Of a DNA stretch of 64,000 nucleotides, positions 1 to 10,500 are shown one piece after another. Position numbers and translations under genes: made by a program. Location of the stretch: the NCBI GenBank assembly GCA_029378245.1, contig JARKIF010000026.1, positions 682,001 to 746,000 of the forward strand. Direction: 5' to 3'. Under the pieces are notes generated by a model. The model was not told the DNA's origin and ran no database searches. It saw only the letters and a program-made list of their open reading frames with translations. Every line of letters begins with the position of its first letter. Positions within the stretch are counted from its first letter, which is position 1. The stretch comes from Roridomyces roridus. Its lineage: Eukaryota > Basidiomycota > Agaricomycetes > Agaricales > Mycenaceae.

Positions 1-742
1 TCCTTGAGTACCGGGCACTCAGGAATCACGGCCGTGCGACCTGCGATTATCTAGCTATGGACTAGCTGCGAAGATAGGCCTGCGGCGGGCGATAAGATTC
101 CCGGTGCGATTTTCCGGCGAGTAATTTTCCGGGACGGCGATTTAAGGCTGATAATGAAATCAAGGGACTGCCGGTCTGTCCGATAATCAGCCGCTCGTTG
201 GTACGGCTACTTGGTTACGAAGATCGCTGCTCGGGCTCTCAGTTGCTCGGGCTCTCGTTGAACTTCAGTCCGGTTGGAATACTTGACAAGTAGCCGCGGC
301 TTCCGACAATCCAATGACGCCGGTCGTTGATCACTCATTTTCTTGGACCCACCTCCTGTGGACCGAGCCGCCGGTGATGGGAAAAAGGGATGGGGTTCGA
401 GAATAAGCGATCATCCCGAAACGAACGGGCTTAGTGCCTCCTACTAACAGAGGGGGGATCTCCGATCCATAACCTTCATCATCATGCTCGCCACGGTGCT
501 GGCATTTTCTACATAGCTTGTGGGTTCATTTCCATTCGACTGTGCACCGAAACAAATCATTATCCCACACAAGCACTGACAGTTGAATATACGTGTGGAT
601 TAAAGGGTGAGCCAGGGACGTGTCTCGAATTGACTCGGTCCACCATTCCCGCCTTCAGCGTCACACCCCACAACACCAACCCCATTGAACTCACCCAGTC
701 CTTCTCTGCAGAGAAGATCTTCTCCGTGACTTGCAACGACTA
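1..742 (+). repeat. Left arm of a segmental duplication
   Basis: This stretch matches 33,822-34,673 almost base for base over long runs, for example the shared GATTTAAGGCTGATAATGAA and GGACTGCCGGTCTGTCC blocks. There are small indels only. It carries no open gene until the DUF4419 remnant near its right end. The match breaks off at about 742 and resumes at 7,046, so the twin copy lacks everything in between. The window opens inside this repeat, so its true left edge is not visible. Confidence 0.85.
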
Positions 743-1497
743 GCTTGGCTACGTGCAAGAAATCCTCCGGTGTGCTTTCTCGGGGCAAGAACATGGCTCG
801 TACGTCCCTCCCATTATCCATGATATACCGCTACTCACTGCGTTGCTCCAGTTGCCGCGATTTTGACGTCAACACGGTGATCAACGCCTACAACCACCAT
901 CGTGGCCTCGTCATCCGTCACAACGTTGTCTAGCTCACCATCCGGTCCCAATTCAACTTTTCTCGACGCGGAGGTCCTCCGCACAGACCTCGTCGCGCAC
1001 GAAGGCAAGCGCGGGCTGGCCGTTTTGTCGAAGGCAACCGCTATAACGTGGCGACATGTCTCGGCAGATGGTGGGGCTGATCGAGAAGAATGTAGTCGAC
1101 CCCCGTCCTGCGTGAGTGGGTGCTCCCTAATTTGACCACCCATCGCTGCGGTGCTCATGACACTCAAGCAGTATATCTCGTACGGCTTCGGGATGACGGC
1201 ACTCCCCGCGTCACGCTCGAAGGGGACAAGGCGGACTGGGTCAATATCCTCGAGCGGATCGAGAAGCTCAAAGAATATGGTATTGAGACGATTGCTTGAT
1301 ACCATCTCCTGCGCCACGTTATGTACCGCTTTGTCTCTGCATTGGACGACCCCACGAGCCAGGAAAATGCGGATTTCTGGCAGCAGGTCGCGTACCTGAC
1401 ACTTACATACTTGGAAGTCTCTGGACCACTCAATCAGATTCGGAATTGTGAATTTCCTACGTGCCGGAGCGGAGCGAAGGCATGGCTTGTTGCTCAT
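688..1497 (+). pseudogene. DUF4419 family gene, broken
   Basis: The plus strand holds pieces of a DUF4419 protein, a fungal family of unknown function, spread over several frames. In order they are VINAYNHHRGLVIR, AEVLRTDLVAHEGKRGLAV, LIEKNVVDP, then VTLEGDKADW followed by LERIEKLKEYG and RFVSALDDP. In-frame stops follow HNVV at 931-933 and IETIA at 1297-1299, and frames change at about 950 and 1060. The family C-terminus (usually a Trp/Gly-rich segment ending near a CFWD-like motif) is missing after about 1,497. The start probably lies before 690, because the twin repeat at 34.5-34.65 kb shares the reading frame just upstream and is cut off where this copy continues. The minus-strand ORF over 835-1497 is a shadow of it. 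The family assignment is from memory of the domain. Confidence 0.75.
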
Positions 1498-1576
1498 TAA
1501 TTTATCCCGGGATCAGCCTGTGATCGGCTTGGTTGAACTCAATTTGCCTGTGTTGTGCTCGCCGCATCATTTCCAT

Positions 1577-1602
1577 CATTTCTCTTGCTCTTGACTCCCA
1601 TC
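1577..1602 (+). promoter_or_regulatory. Upstream block shared by both membrane-gene copies
   Basis: CATTTCTCTTGCTC followed by GACTCCCATCT occurs here and again at 48,586-48,612, in each case about 500-600 bp before the proposed ATG of a membrane-protein gene. Between block and ATG the two upstream regions share only patches, such as TCATTTTTGG and CCGTTCATCAG. The block may be promoter or 5' leader, or simply residual duplication. Confidence 0.3.
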
Positions 1603-2188
1603 TCAATCAAGTCTGTGTACCTTCGCTGCATCCATCGTGCCTCCCATCTGCTGCAGTCTCCGCCTCTTGGAAATCAACTTGCTCCGAGTAATCAACATCC
1701 CTGATGCTATGCCACGACAGCTTCTCCCGCGGACTCCAGCCTTTACCACTGCACTGGACGATCCTCGTGTCGTGCGGCCATCTTCCAACAGCTTCCTGCT
1801 CTCAACTGTGACTCCGACTAGTCTGAAGCAATCACGGATACATCCTGCCTGACCTCAGCACCGACGCAGCTCCTGTCCTCTGAATCTTGATCGTGGCATC
1901 GTCTCATTTTTGGTACGTTTCCGTTCATCAGTGGGCAGCGAGCTGGCAGGGGTGTTGGTCGCAACCATGATCGACAGATCTCTTGCTATCACCATTGTCA
2001 TCCCTGCCCCAAAAATCTTCCCAGTTGCAGCTTCTCTCCTCGTGGCCTTGAGATGTCCTCTCGAAATCCACACCGCCGAAGCGGTGGCACTTTCCATCAC
2101 ATCTCCATGCCGACGCCCACCATTACCTATAATGCCGGCTGTCATGCAACCCTGGTCCCCAACCCTTCGCACCTCCCCTTCCCTCTCC

Positions 2189-4660
2189 ATGAATCAGCCC
2201 CGAGAACTACACGAGACTCACCCCCGCTCACTCGCCGATGACACAGAGGACACAGGGTCCGGCGAAAGTCTTCTAGACAAACCTGGGCTGGGTTCGCCAT
2301 CAGTTCTTCCCACGACGAGATTATTCTCAACTCATTAATGTTGGTGTGACACAGAACCGACGGAGAGGGCATTGTCCCGTCAGCGCAGCATTCTTGCATT
2401 GTGCTTGCACTTGGCGCTAGTCACCGTCCAGTTCCTTCTTCTCGTGGTGTGGCATCAAGAGTGGGAACACGAGATAATTTTCACTGTGGATCAAGAACTG
2501 CATGTGGCCCGGCTGGTCAAGGGAATCTTGACAACTTTTATCACGGTATAGGACATGCATCTCGCTGCTACGGTTATCTCACCAAGTCATTAGCTCTACT
2601 CCGCTTTACTGGTTTTTGTCACGCAGTCCCTGGCCCTTCGTCACGACCTTAACAGCAGGCAGCCGCTCACAGCCACGCATGACAACGCTGTTGCTTGGTC
2701 AGGTCTAGGCTCGGCCGTCGTACGGCTCTGGCAACAGCGCGCCGTTCCTGCGTCTCCAATAGGCGTCCTCTGTGCTTTGATATATCTCGTCGGCATCGCG
2801 GTTCTCCACACAGCGTTCCCTACAGTAGCCGCGCCACAGTCTTTTGTCGTCAATCAATCCGTGCCCATTTCGACGCAAACCGTTCCGGCGTTCGACCTAT
2901 CTGGTGTCAACGAAACCAATAGACAGGATTTTATGTACGGCGAGAGCCTTATCTCCCCTTGGGTACTACTTACTCGCTGCTCACCAGGGAAGCTGCTGAG
3001 CAATACGTATTCGGCTCACTGCATTTCCTCCCCTTCCTCACTCCGAGTAATACTCTGGGACTCCACGAGGCGACCTTGTATGATGTACTTACACCGAACG
3101 GAGGAACGGGCGACGTGCGCGTCAACGCTACCGGCTTCAACATCAGTTGTGGATACATACCAGATGCAGCTGTCAATGTCACTGCTAAGAGTCTGGATGT
3201 TGGTGGCGAGGAATACTTTCTGGGATTCGCTCCCGGTAGGTTTTGGCTTTGTTTCGAAATGCAATGTGTGAAGCTCAAACCTTCTAGTAGGCCAAGATAT
3301 TATCGCCACAATGCCATGGATTCCGAGCGTAGATGAGCCTGATTCCCCCTTCCTGGCCTTGCATGCCGTGTTCTACGCGAGCATTCCAGTTTTGGACTCG
3401 AACAATAACACTGCCCCTTGGATCAATGGGACTGAACTACATCCCCTTCCGATGGTTCGGGCTGTGCAGATCTTCCGGTGCACCCTTGGGCTTGTCGAGC
3501 AAACAGTTCTCGTTGATTCTCAGTCGCACAACTTCACCTCGTTTGCTTCCAATACGCCGCCCATCGAGAAACACATGTCGATGTGGATGCCATTCTCTGA
3601 ACCCCCTACCAATCTGTCGAGCGTGGTGTTTGCGGATGGCACAAGAGGGTTTCTGGATATTGTGCGTATTAATTGATATTCTTCGCCTGCGGGTTTATGG
3701 TTTAAACTTGTCTCCATCAAGTGGGAAGCCTGGTACTCTACGATGCCTCGAGCCAATCCTTCTCCACTCATTGCAGGGGCTGCAGCCCTGGGGTTGACGG
3801 TGGCGGATATGTGCGTTCTTCGCAGTGGTTTTCAACTGAGTCCCGACCAGTGCTTCACTACTCACCGGCTGTGCAGGGCTTTGCTGCGGCCGTTAGAGCT
3901 GTACCCTTTCAACACGACTCCCCGAACCAGTGTTTACCTGCATGAGGTTGAGAACCAATTGGCGAAGAGTGTGGCGTCGATGTTTTGGACACGTGAGTTT
4001 TTTGGTTCAACCCAATCTGTTTCAGACTCGAGTGACGTCCGCGCAGTGGGCCACGTTCCTGCCCCGTCAGGGTACATCAACTCATCACAACCTTTCAATG
4101 TTTCACTGCTCACTGGTCAAGCAATCATCTCAGAGCCCGTTATTCAGAATCGTCTAGCCGTGAGTCCGTACATAGGATATGCTTGCGAAAGACTGAGTTG
4201 CGACCAGCTGAACATCATATCTGTCCGTGGACCGTTTTTGACAGATTTGCTTTGTCGTTCGCTGACCTAAGCTGCTTAGATCTTGGAATGCCTGGTCGCC
4301 TCACTCATACTTCTGTGTCTCTCATTCCGATTGTGCCTCCTGGGACGACGATGGGAGGCTCCTGCGACGAGGATTGATGGGCTGGACGTGCTTCAGACTA
4401 TCTGGCTGTACCGTGACCATCCTGAACTCGTCGCCAGTCTGGAGCAAGTGCAAGTCCCGACTGATTTCAATCTGCGGCGAGCGGGGATGGTGCGGGTGCA
4501 ACTGATAAATGGACCCGGACGCATCCCAGAGGTTTTGGAGGAGGTAGGAGAGTTATCGGAAGACGCAGACGGTCTATCGGGGACGACATACCCTGCTGAC
4601 AAACAGGCTTCAACAGGTAACACATACCCGTCCAGGAACTCAGATGCTGACAGACATTAA
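2189..4660 (+). CDS. Multi-pass membrane protein, gene copy 1, first half
   Basis: I do not recognise a named family; similar hypothetical proteins seem common in agarics. The order is: short N-terminus from the ATG at 2189 (both gene copies have CTCTCCATGAA here), a hydrophobic segment ending LLLVVW, a second at VKGILTTFITV, and a third at ALIYLVGIAVLHTAFP. A long outer domain rich in Asn glycosylation sites follows (NQS, NET, NAT, NVT, NNT), containing GFNISCGYIPD and RCTLGLVEQTVLVDSQSHNF. A final hydrophobic segment (LECLVASLILLCLSF) precedes a tail with IWLYRDHPEL. Introns are short (for example 2546-2626 and the donor at 3668). A 15-bp exon lies at 4208-4222. A stop is available at 4658-4660, but a 45-bp intron (4617-4661) would instead join this half in frame to the next. 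The joint between exons 1 and 2 (about 2280-2360) is unresolved. Confidence 0.7.
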
Positions 4661-4661
4661 G

Positions 4662-6762
4662 AACCAGAAAGACTGGGCTCAACGTGGACATCCGATTTGG
4701 TGTTGGGCGTGCTGTCCACCACCCTACACTTGGGACTCCTGGTCATCCATTTGATCCTTGCAGTGCTCTGCAGTATGGGACTCGAGCACAAGATTACCTT
4801 TTCCCTCTCACACCAATCTCTCGTGGCTTTGCTCATCAGCACGCTCGCTACAGCCTCCATAACGGTACGATGGTCTATCCCGCCCCTCATCCCTTTCTTC
4901 ATTCGTTGCAGATATACACAGCCGGGCTGGTATTCCTCACGCAGACCCTTTCCATCAGGCGGAGTCTTCGCAAGACACAGATGCTCACGGTCACTGACGA
5001 CACCGTGGCTGCCTGGCGGGGAGTTGGGTCGGCATTTGCGTCTGTCTTCCACCAGACTCGGTCACTCTCTGCCGTCATCTCCGTGCTTTTGTACCTGGTC
5101 GGTATCTTGGCCCTCCATATCACATCCCCGGCTCTCTTCGCTGTGCAGGTATTCAACTCCACGGTCTCCGTCCCGGTCCGGACTCAAGGCATTCCCCAAT
5201 TCACCTTCTCCGGCTACGAACCTTCGAGTATCGGCGCGCGGACAGATGCATTGTGCGTCAGTCTCTGATGGAGGTATAATCTGATTGTGTTTGGTCGCAT
5301 TTCCCAGGCACAGCCCACTGCTTTACGCACAAAGATCACTCTCTTATTTACCGTTCGTCAACGAGTCGAGTTCTCCAACGTTGGGGCTTGAGGGAGGGAT
5401 ACTCTACGACGTCTTGAACAACTCAGATTTTCGAACAGGGACCGCCACCGTAGATGCCGTCCAACTCAACATGACTTGTGGGTATTTTCCGGATCCTGTA
5501 ATTAATTCAACGGCATGGACGATCACTATCCTGGGATTGGATTATATGATAGGGACAATCGGCGACGGTGAGTTCTACTTGATTTGATCAGCTTCCTGCT
5601 CAAATGTATATGTGCAGATGCCATCTCTACGCTGGACTATGCCGAGTCCGGTGACCAGGGGATGGTGTTCGGCACCACGGCGCTATTCTACAGCACGGTT
5701 CCTATTTTCGATTCAGCTGGTAATACCGGACCCTTGGTCAACGTCTCTACAATGACGTACCTCCGGGGCTACGACGTGGATATTCAAATTGTCGGGTGTT
5801 CTTTAGGCCTGATCAACAGGAGTATTTCCGTCGACTCACAATCTCGAGTGCTGTCGAGCCCGGGGGCTGTCCGGAAAAATTCCTCCGTGTGGTCACCGGT
5901 TCAAGACACAGGCAACAGGACGGCGTCGGCAGACGCGCACGATAGGCTCGCGTACGATGTGCGTCCTAAATAATGTTCCTTCGTCTAAGGTCACCGTTTT
6001 CCAGTGGGAATCTTTCTATGCCGCTGGCATGTCGTCAAGCAACGGCGACGAGAGCATATCCGATATGTTGTGGCTCACTCCCGCGTCTCTTTCCATCTCA
6101 TCTGTTTCCAGGTTCTTCATCGAACGTTTCAACCTCAACTCTGCCGGTTCATCCGTCACCTTGCATCAGTTCGAAGATGCACTGGCCGAGCTCGTAGCCT
6201 CGATGTACTGGACTCGTGAGTAACGCGCGCAACGTACTGAGTCAAGCAAAGAGACCCGTGCCCAGTAGGCCACATACCCCCGCTTCCCGGCTTCACTCCG
6301 ACGAGCTTGGAACCCAATGGTCCTCCACCTATGGAGGTCTCCCTGCTGCAAGGAAACGCCGTTCTCATCGCGGATACAATTGAAGCAAGGCTCGATGTAT
6401 GTGAGTTTCTCCGCCGGATTGATGCAGAACTTGAACAAATGTCGCAGGCCAACATGACTTTCGTGAGTGATCTCGAGAAGTTGAAGATGGACCCGATTCA
6501 TTGTCTAGATCATCCTGGGCACTGTGATATCTGGCGTACTATTTCTTCTTTCTCTCCAATTTTCAGTCTTCCGCAAGCGCACCCGAGACGAGGGAATAAT
6601 CAGTGGAAGGGCCCACTCCACATCATCTGGCTTTTCCGCAACCATCCGGAGCTTGAGTCGGAATTGGAGCAAGTTGTCGATCCAACCACAACTAAACTAC
6701 GCAAAGCTGGAATGGTGCGAACACGTTTGGCAGGGCCGGGGGTGGAACATTTCATGGAGTAG
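4662..6762 (+). CDS. Membrane protein, gene copy 1, second half (frameshifted near its end)
   Basis: This half is homologous to the first: hydrophobic segments around LLVIHLILAVL, IYTAGLVFLT and LLYLVGILALHI; an outer domain with LNMTCGYFPDPVINST and GCSLGLINRSISVDSQS; a 15-bp exon at 6448-6462 (Ala-Asn-Met-Thr-Phe); a last membrane segment and an HPELESELEQV tail. It has no ATG or promoter space of its own and is in frame with the first half after removal of a 45-bp intron, so both halves probably form one protein. Near 6607 one base is missing compared with 53,615 in the paralogue (GGAAGGGCCC against GGAATGGGCCC). This throws the last ~55 codons out of frame, and the other frame then runs on to 7,093. 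The tail in the original frame is still conserved, so the loss is recent or a sequencing error. Confidence 0.65.
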
Positions 6763-7045
6763 TCGCCTTGAGGATATACAATCCGCTTATCTTACAAAAA
6801 CAATTTATTTAAAGCCCTTCATCCATCGACTAGTTGTCCCACTCACTGCATTCCGACGAGTCAATAACATTCAGAGGAAAGTGCTAGCCCGGCCGAAACA
6901 GAAACAGCTATACGCGCGCAAGACGCTCGCTTTCAAGGTCCTTTCAAACCGCGAGTGTTCGATTCACACCGTCTGCCTTAGTCGTCGTCTATGGCTGGAA
7001 GTTTTTGTAAAAAAGAATGTGGATGGAGGACTCGACCACGCGGAG

Positions 7046-7520
7046 CGTTTTACACTTGAGCCAGGACGACACGGAGCCTCCGTTTGTATCTAATTCGGAG
7101 TAATTCCCCAGATCGAGGTAAGTAGTGACCGGTCGTTGAACTGTTCAGCTTAGTTTGGACTCGAAAAAAATTCCAGAATCCAGACACGCCGAGTTGTTCA
7201 CTCTGAATCGAGCACGCGCACAAGATGCTCGTTTTCAAGAAGGTCCTTTCACGCGTCACAAAAACTCGGCAACTCGAGGAAGGATGCATTCATCGCAAAC
7301 TACATACATATGTGGTACATTTTGAATATCATGTAGGGTAGATATTGGGTGAATTATAACGAAGTACTCAAGTGTAAATGTACACGCGGGCTTTCGTGTG
7401 TTTTATCGGTGCGCACGCGCCGTGGAAGCCAAACGATCCCTGCACGCCCGTAGGCGAAGGGGTGTATGCGGCTCGGCATATACATATGCAATTTGATTGG
7501 AGAAAGCCGCCAACGGCTCT
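7046..7520 (+). repeat. Right arm of the segmental duplication
   Basis: Matches 34,676-35,160. Shared runs include TTTTACACTTGAGCCAGGAC, CGCCGAGTTGTTCACTCTGA and CGGCATATACATATG. It lies between the end of the membrane gene and the FHA-RING gene; the twin ends just before the stop of the cyclin gene. Nothing coding is supported in 6,763-7,488. Confidence 0.8.
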
Positions 7521-10500
7521 CGTGGGGTCACCATCTGCTCAGCAGCAAGGCCAGCCTGGTAGCCTTAACCAGCTGAGCCACATGCTCCGCCGTCGGCGTA
7601 GTGCAGGGAATGTCGCCAGTGCTGCACCAACACCCGTCGTCATTCAGCCTATGCTTCGCGCGACTACCAATGCCAATGTCAATCAGCTTACGGGCACAGG
7701 AACGGGGACATCACACCGCATCCGCCTCGTACCACACCTCGAATCACGCCGCTCGCTGCGATTCGACGCTATCGCCCGTGATCTACGCGCAGGCGACACA
7801 GCCCTCCGAATCGGGCGATTCACAGACAGAAGTGGAATGGGTCTCGCAGGCGTCAACGCCCTCAACACGAACAAGATTGCGTTCAAGAGCAAGGTCGTGA
7901 GCCGTGCGCACGCCGAGATCTGGGTGGAGCAGGATGGCGGCGCGGATGCGGTCAAGTTCTTCATACGCGATACCAAGAGCAGCTCGGGCACGTTTTTGAA
8001 TCATGTCCGATTGAGTGCGGCGAATACGGAGAGTAGGCCGCATCAGGTCAAGGACGGGGATATATTGCAGCTCGAGCTCGTGCGTAGCCCTCTGTTTTTC
8101 ATGCCAGTGGTGCTGATCGACGCCAGGGCGTGGATTATCAGGGAGGGGCGGAGGACATCTACAAGAGTGTCAAGATCCGGGTGGAGCTTGGGCGCGAGTG
8201 GCAGGCGGCTGCGAACGCTTTCAAGTGAGTGCCGTCTCTCTGCTGCGGATGTGGGTGTTGACAGTGTGCACGGTAGCACGACGGCCTTGAAGAATCTCAA
8301 GGCGCTTGCGGTCGGGGCGACGGGTGAGTGTTTCTACCTACGGTCCCACTCCTTGCCTCGCTCGCTCATACCTATCCCTCCTCCTCTGTACATCTACTTC
8401 ACCCCTCTTTCCTTTTTCGTCCTCCTCCCCTCCGTGTCCCATCCTTACTAACTGGTCACTCTTCCAGGAACCGAAGGGGCTTCCTCGCAGTCAAAGGCAA
8501 AGCGCAAGGCGCTAGGTGGGGGCAGTATACCTGATTGCTGTATATGTGAGTTTCGCTTTCTTTCGTCTTCCTTGGGAGGGAGGAAGGTGCCGGGAGCGTA
8601 TTGGAAGGTCTTACTCGCCGGCTCGAATGGCACTTTGACTCCTCGACCAGCTCGCTGGTCGTGACTCGCGCGAGTTCACCCCGTCGTCGAGGACGTGGCT
8701 ACCATACCTGCCGTCCACTCATACACGTCGGGTCGGGCTGTATCATCCAGAGACCTTGTGTACTTCTTACCGGGCTCTTCTCCGTGTCCGGCGACTGTGC
8801 AAGTCCGAGGGCGATTTGGCGGGGGACCGGTGACATCAGGAAAAACCTCCCTGGATATTTTATCACAAATCTTTCAAAAATATCTTGCAGCTCAATATTT
8901 TGTAGTCATTCTCGAAACTTTTGCCCAATGTTGACAAAGTTTCCAAAATGGAGATTTTGCTTTTCATCAGTATGATATTGGGGACCTGATCAAAAAGCAG
9001 TACATTAAAGGTAGCTGCTGTACACCGGTATAAAGTACCAATTCCAACTGACCAGAGCTTGTCTATGACGGTCAAAGTGCACTTTTAATCCAGTGCACCA
9101 TTTGTTCGCAAAAACGAGGTTCCGCACCACTTTTTCACTCCAAATTCGATTTTCGTGCCCCATCTCAAGTTCCAAAGTTTGAAAAAAATGGAGCGCGCGC
9201 GAGTCGCGTTGCGCGCTCCATTTCATGTGACATTTGTGCACATGCGCTCCATTTCTGATGACCGAGACCGGTCCAGACCCGCGCTCCATTCTTTCGGCGC
9301 TGACTTGACACTGACAGCGCGCGCGCTCCATTTTTCTCACTTTTGGACTTGACAAATTCAACGTGCAGAAGCCGAAACTGCCGTGATCTCGGCATCTCGG
9401 CTCTGAGTGCCGCCGGCATTCCCAGACAGTGTGGACCACTCCAGCACCTTGCCAGCACCTTCACCGTAGTAGTGATAACTTGCTGCACTCAAGGAGGTAC
9501 AAACGGGACCGGAGTGTGATTGATGCATGATAGTATCAGTGATAGTTTATGCTGACCGTTGATCCGAATCGGCTTTGCTAGGAATTTTCCCAAGTCCACA
9601 AGCTGAAAAAAATGTAGCGCGCATTTGAAGTCGGATGAATGGAGCGCGCGCTGTCAAGTTGACGCAGACAGATTGGAGCGCAGGTCTGGACCGGTCTCGG
9701 TCATCAAAAATGGAGCGTGCATGTGAGCGATGTCAGAAATAAAGGAGCGCGCGCGAATCACGTCGCGCGCCCCATTTTAATTCGAACTTTGGAAATCAAA
9801 TGGTGCGCGAAGATCAATTTTTGTGTGAAAAAGTAGTGCGGAACCTCATTTTTGCGGGAAAATGGTGCGCTGGATTAAAAGTGCATTTTGACCGCCATAC
9901 TTGTCCACCAAAATTTCTGAAAGCTTTGCAAAAATAGCACAACTTCTTTTTGTGAGCCAGAAATTTTGAGGTATTTCTCAGCAAACTGGCCAAACTTTTT
10001 TTGGTGGGCCAGAAATTTTGAGGTATGTTTCAGCAAATTTGCCAAACTTTCTGGGCATCCATTCACAGCCAGGAAGTCTTGTATTCCAGGTCACCAACTC
10101 ACCTCAGTCTTCTGGAAAGTTCTGGTATAGAGTCTGTGGTGCACCTCAAACCAGATCAGTCTCTTTGGAATATGAAGTGGAGGCACATCTGCCCTTGATT
10201 GGCTTTCACCTCTCACTAAGCCCATCCCTGAGTGCTCTTCTGTTGGTGCATAATACTGTTGGACTCATGGGGTCACATCATAGGAGCTGAGATGAGCACC
10301 CTTATATCTCTATTGTAGTGTAGTAGTAAGCTTGCCCCTTTGTATTGTCTGTATCTTTTGTAAGAGGTCGCTCGTTCGACTCCCGTTTGAAACACCATTT
10401 AATTATCCTTGTCATTTAATTGAAATAGCATTAGCTGTTCGGATCCCAATCACCTCTCTAAGTTCCTGTCAATGAGTTTGATTATCACCTGTGCCGGACT

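Noticed and set aside
835..1497. 220-aa minus-strand ORF
   Set aside because: It is antisense to the DUF4419 remnant; the plus strand carries the family motifs.
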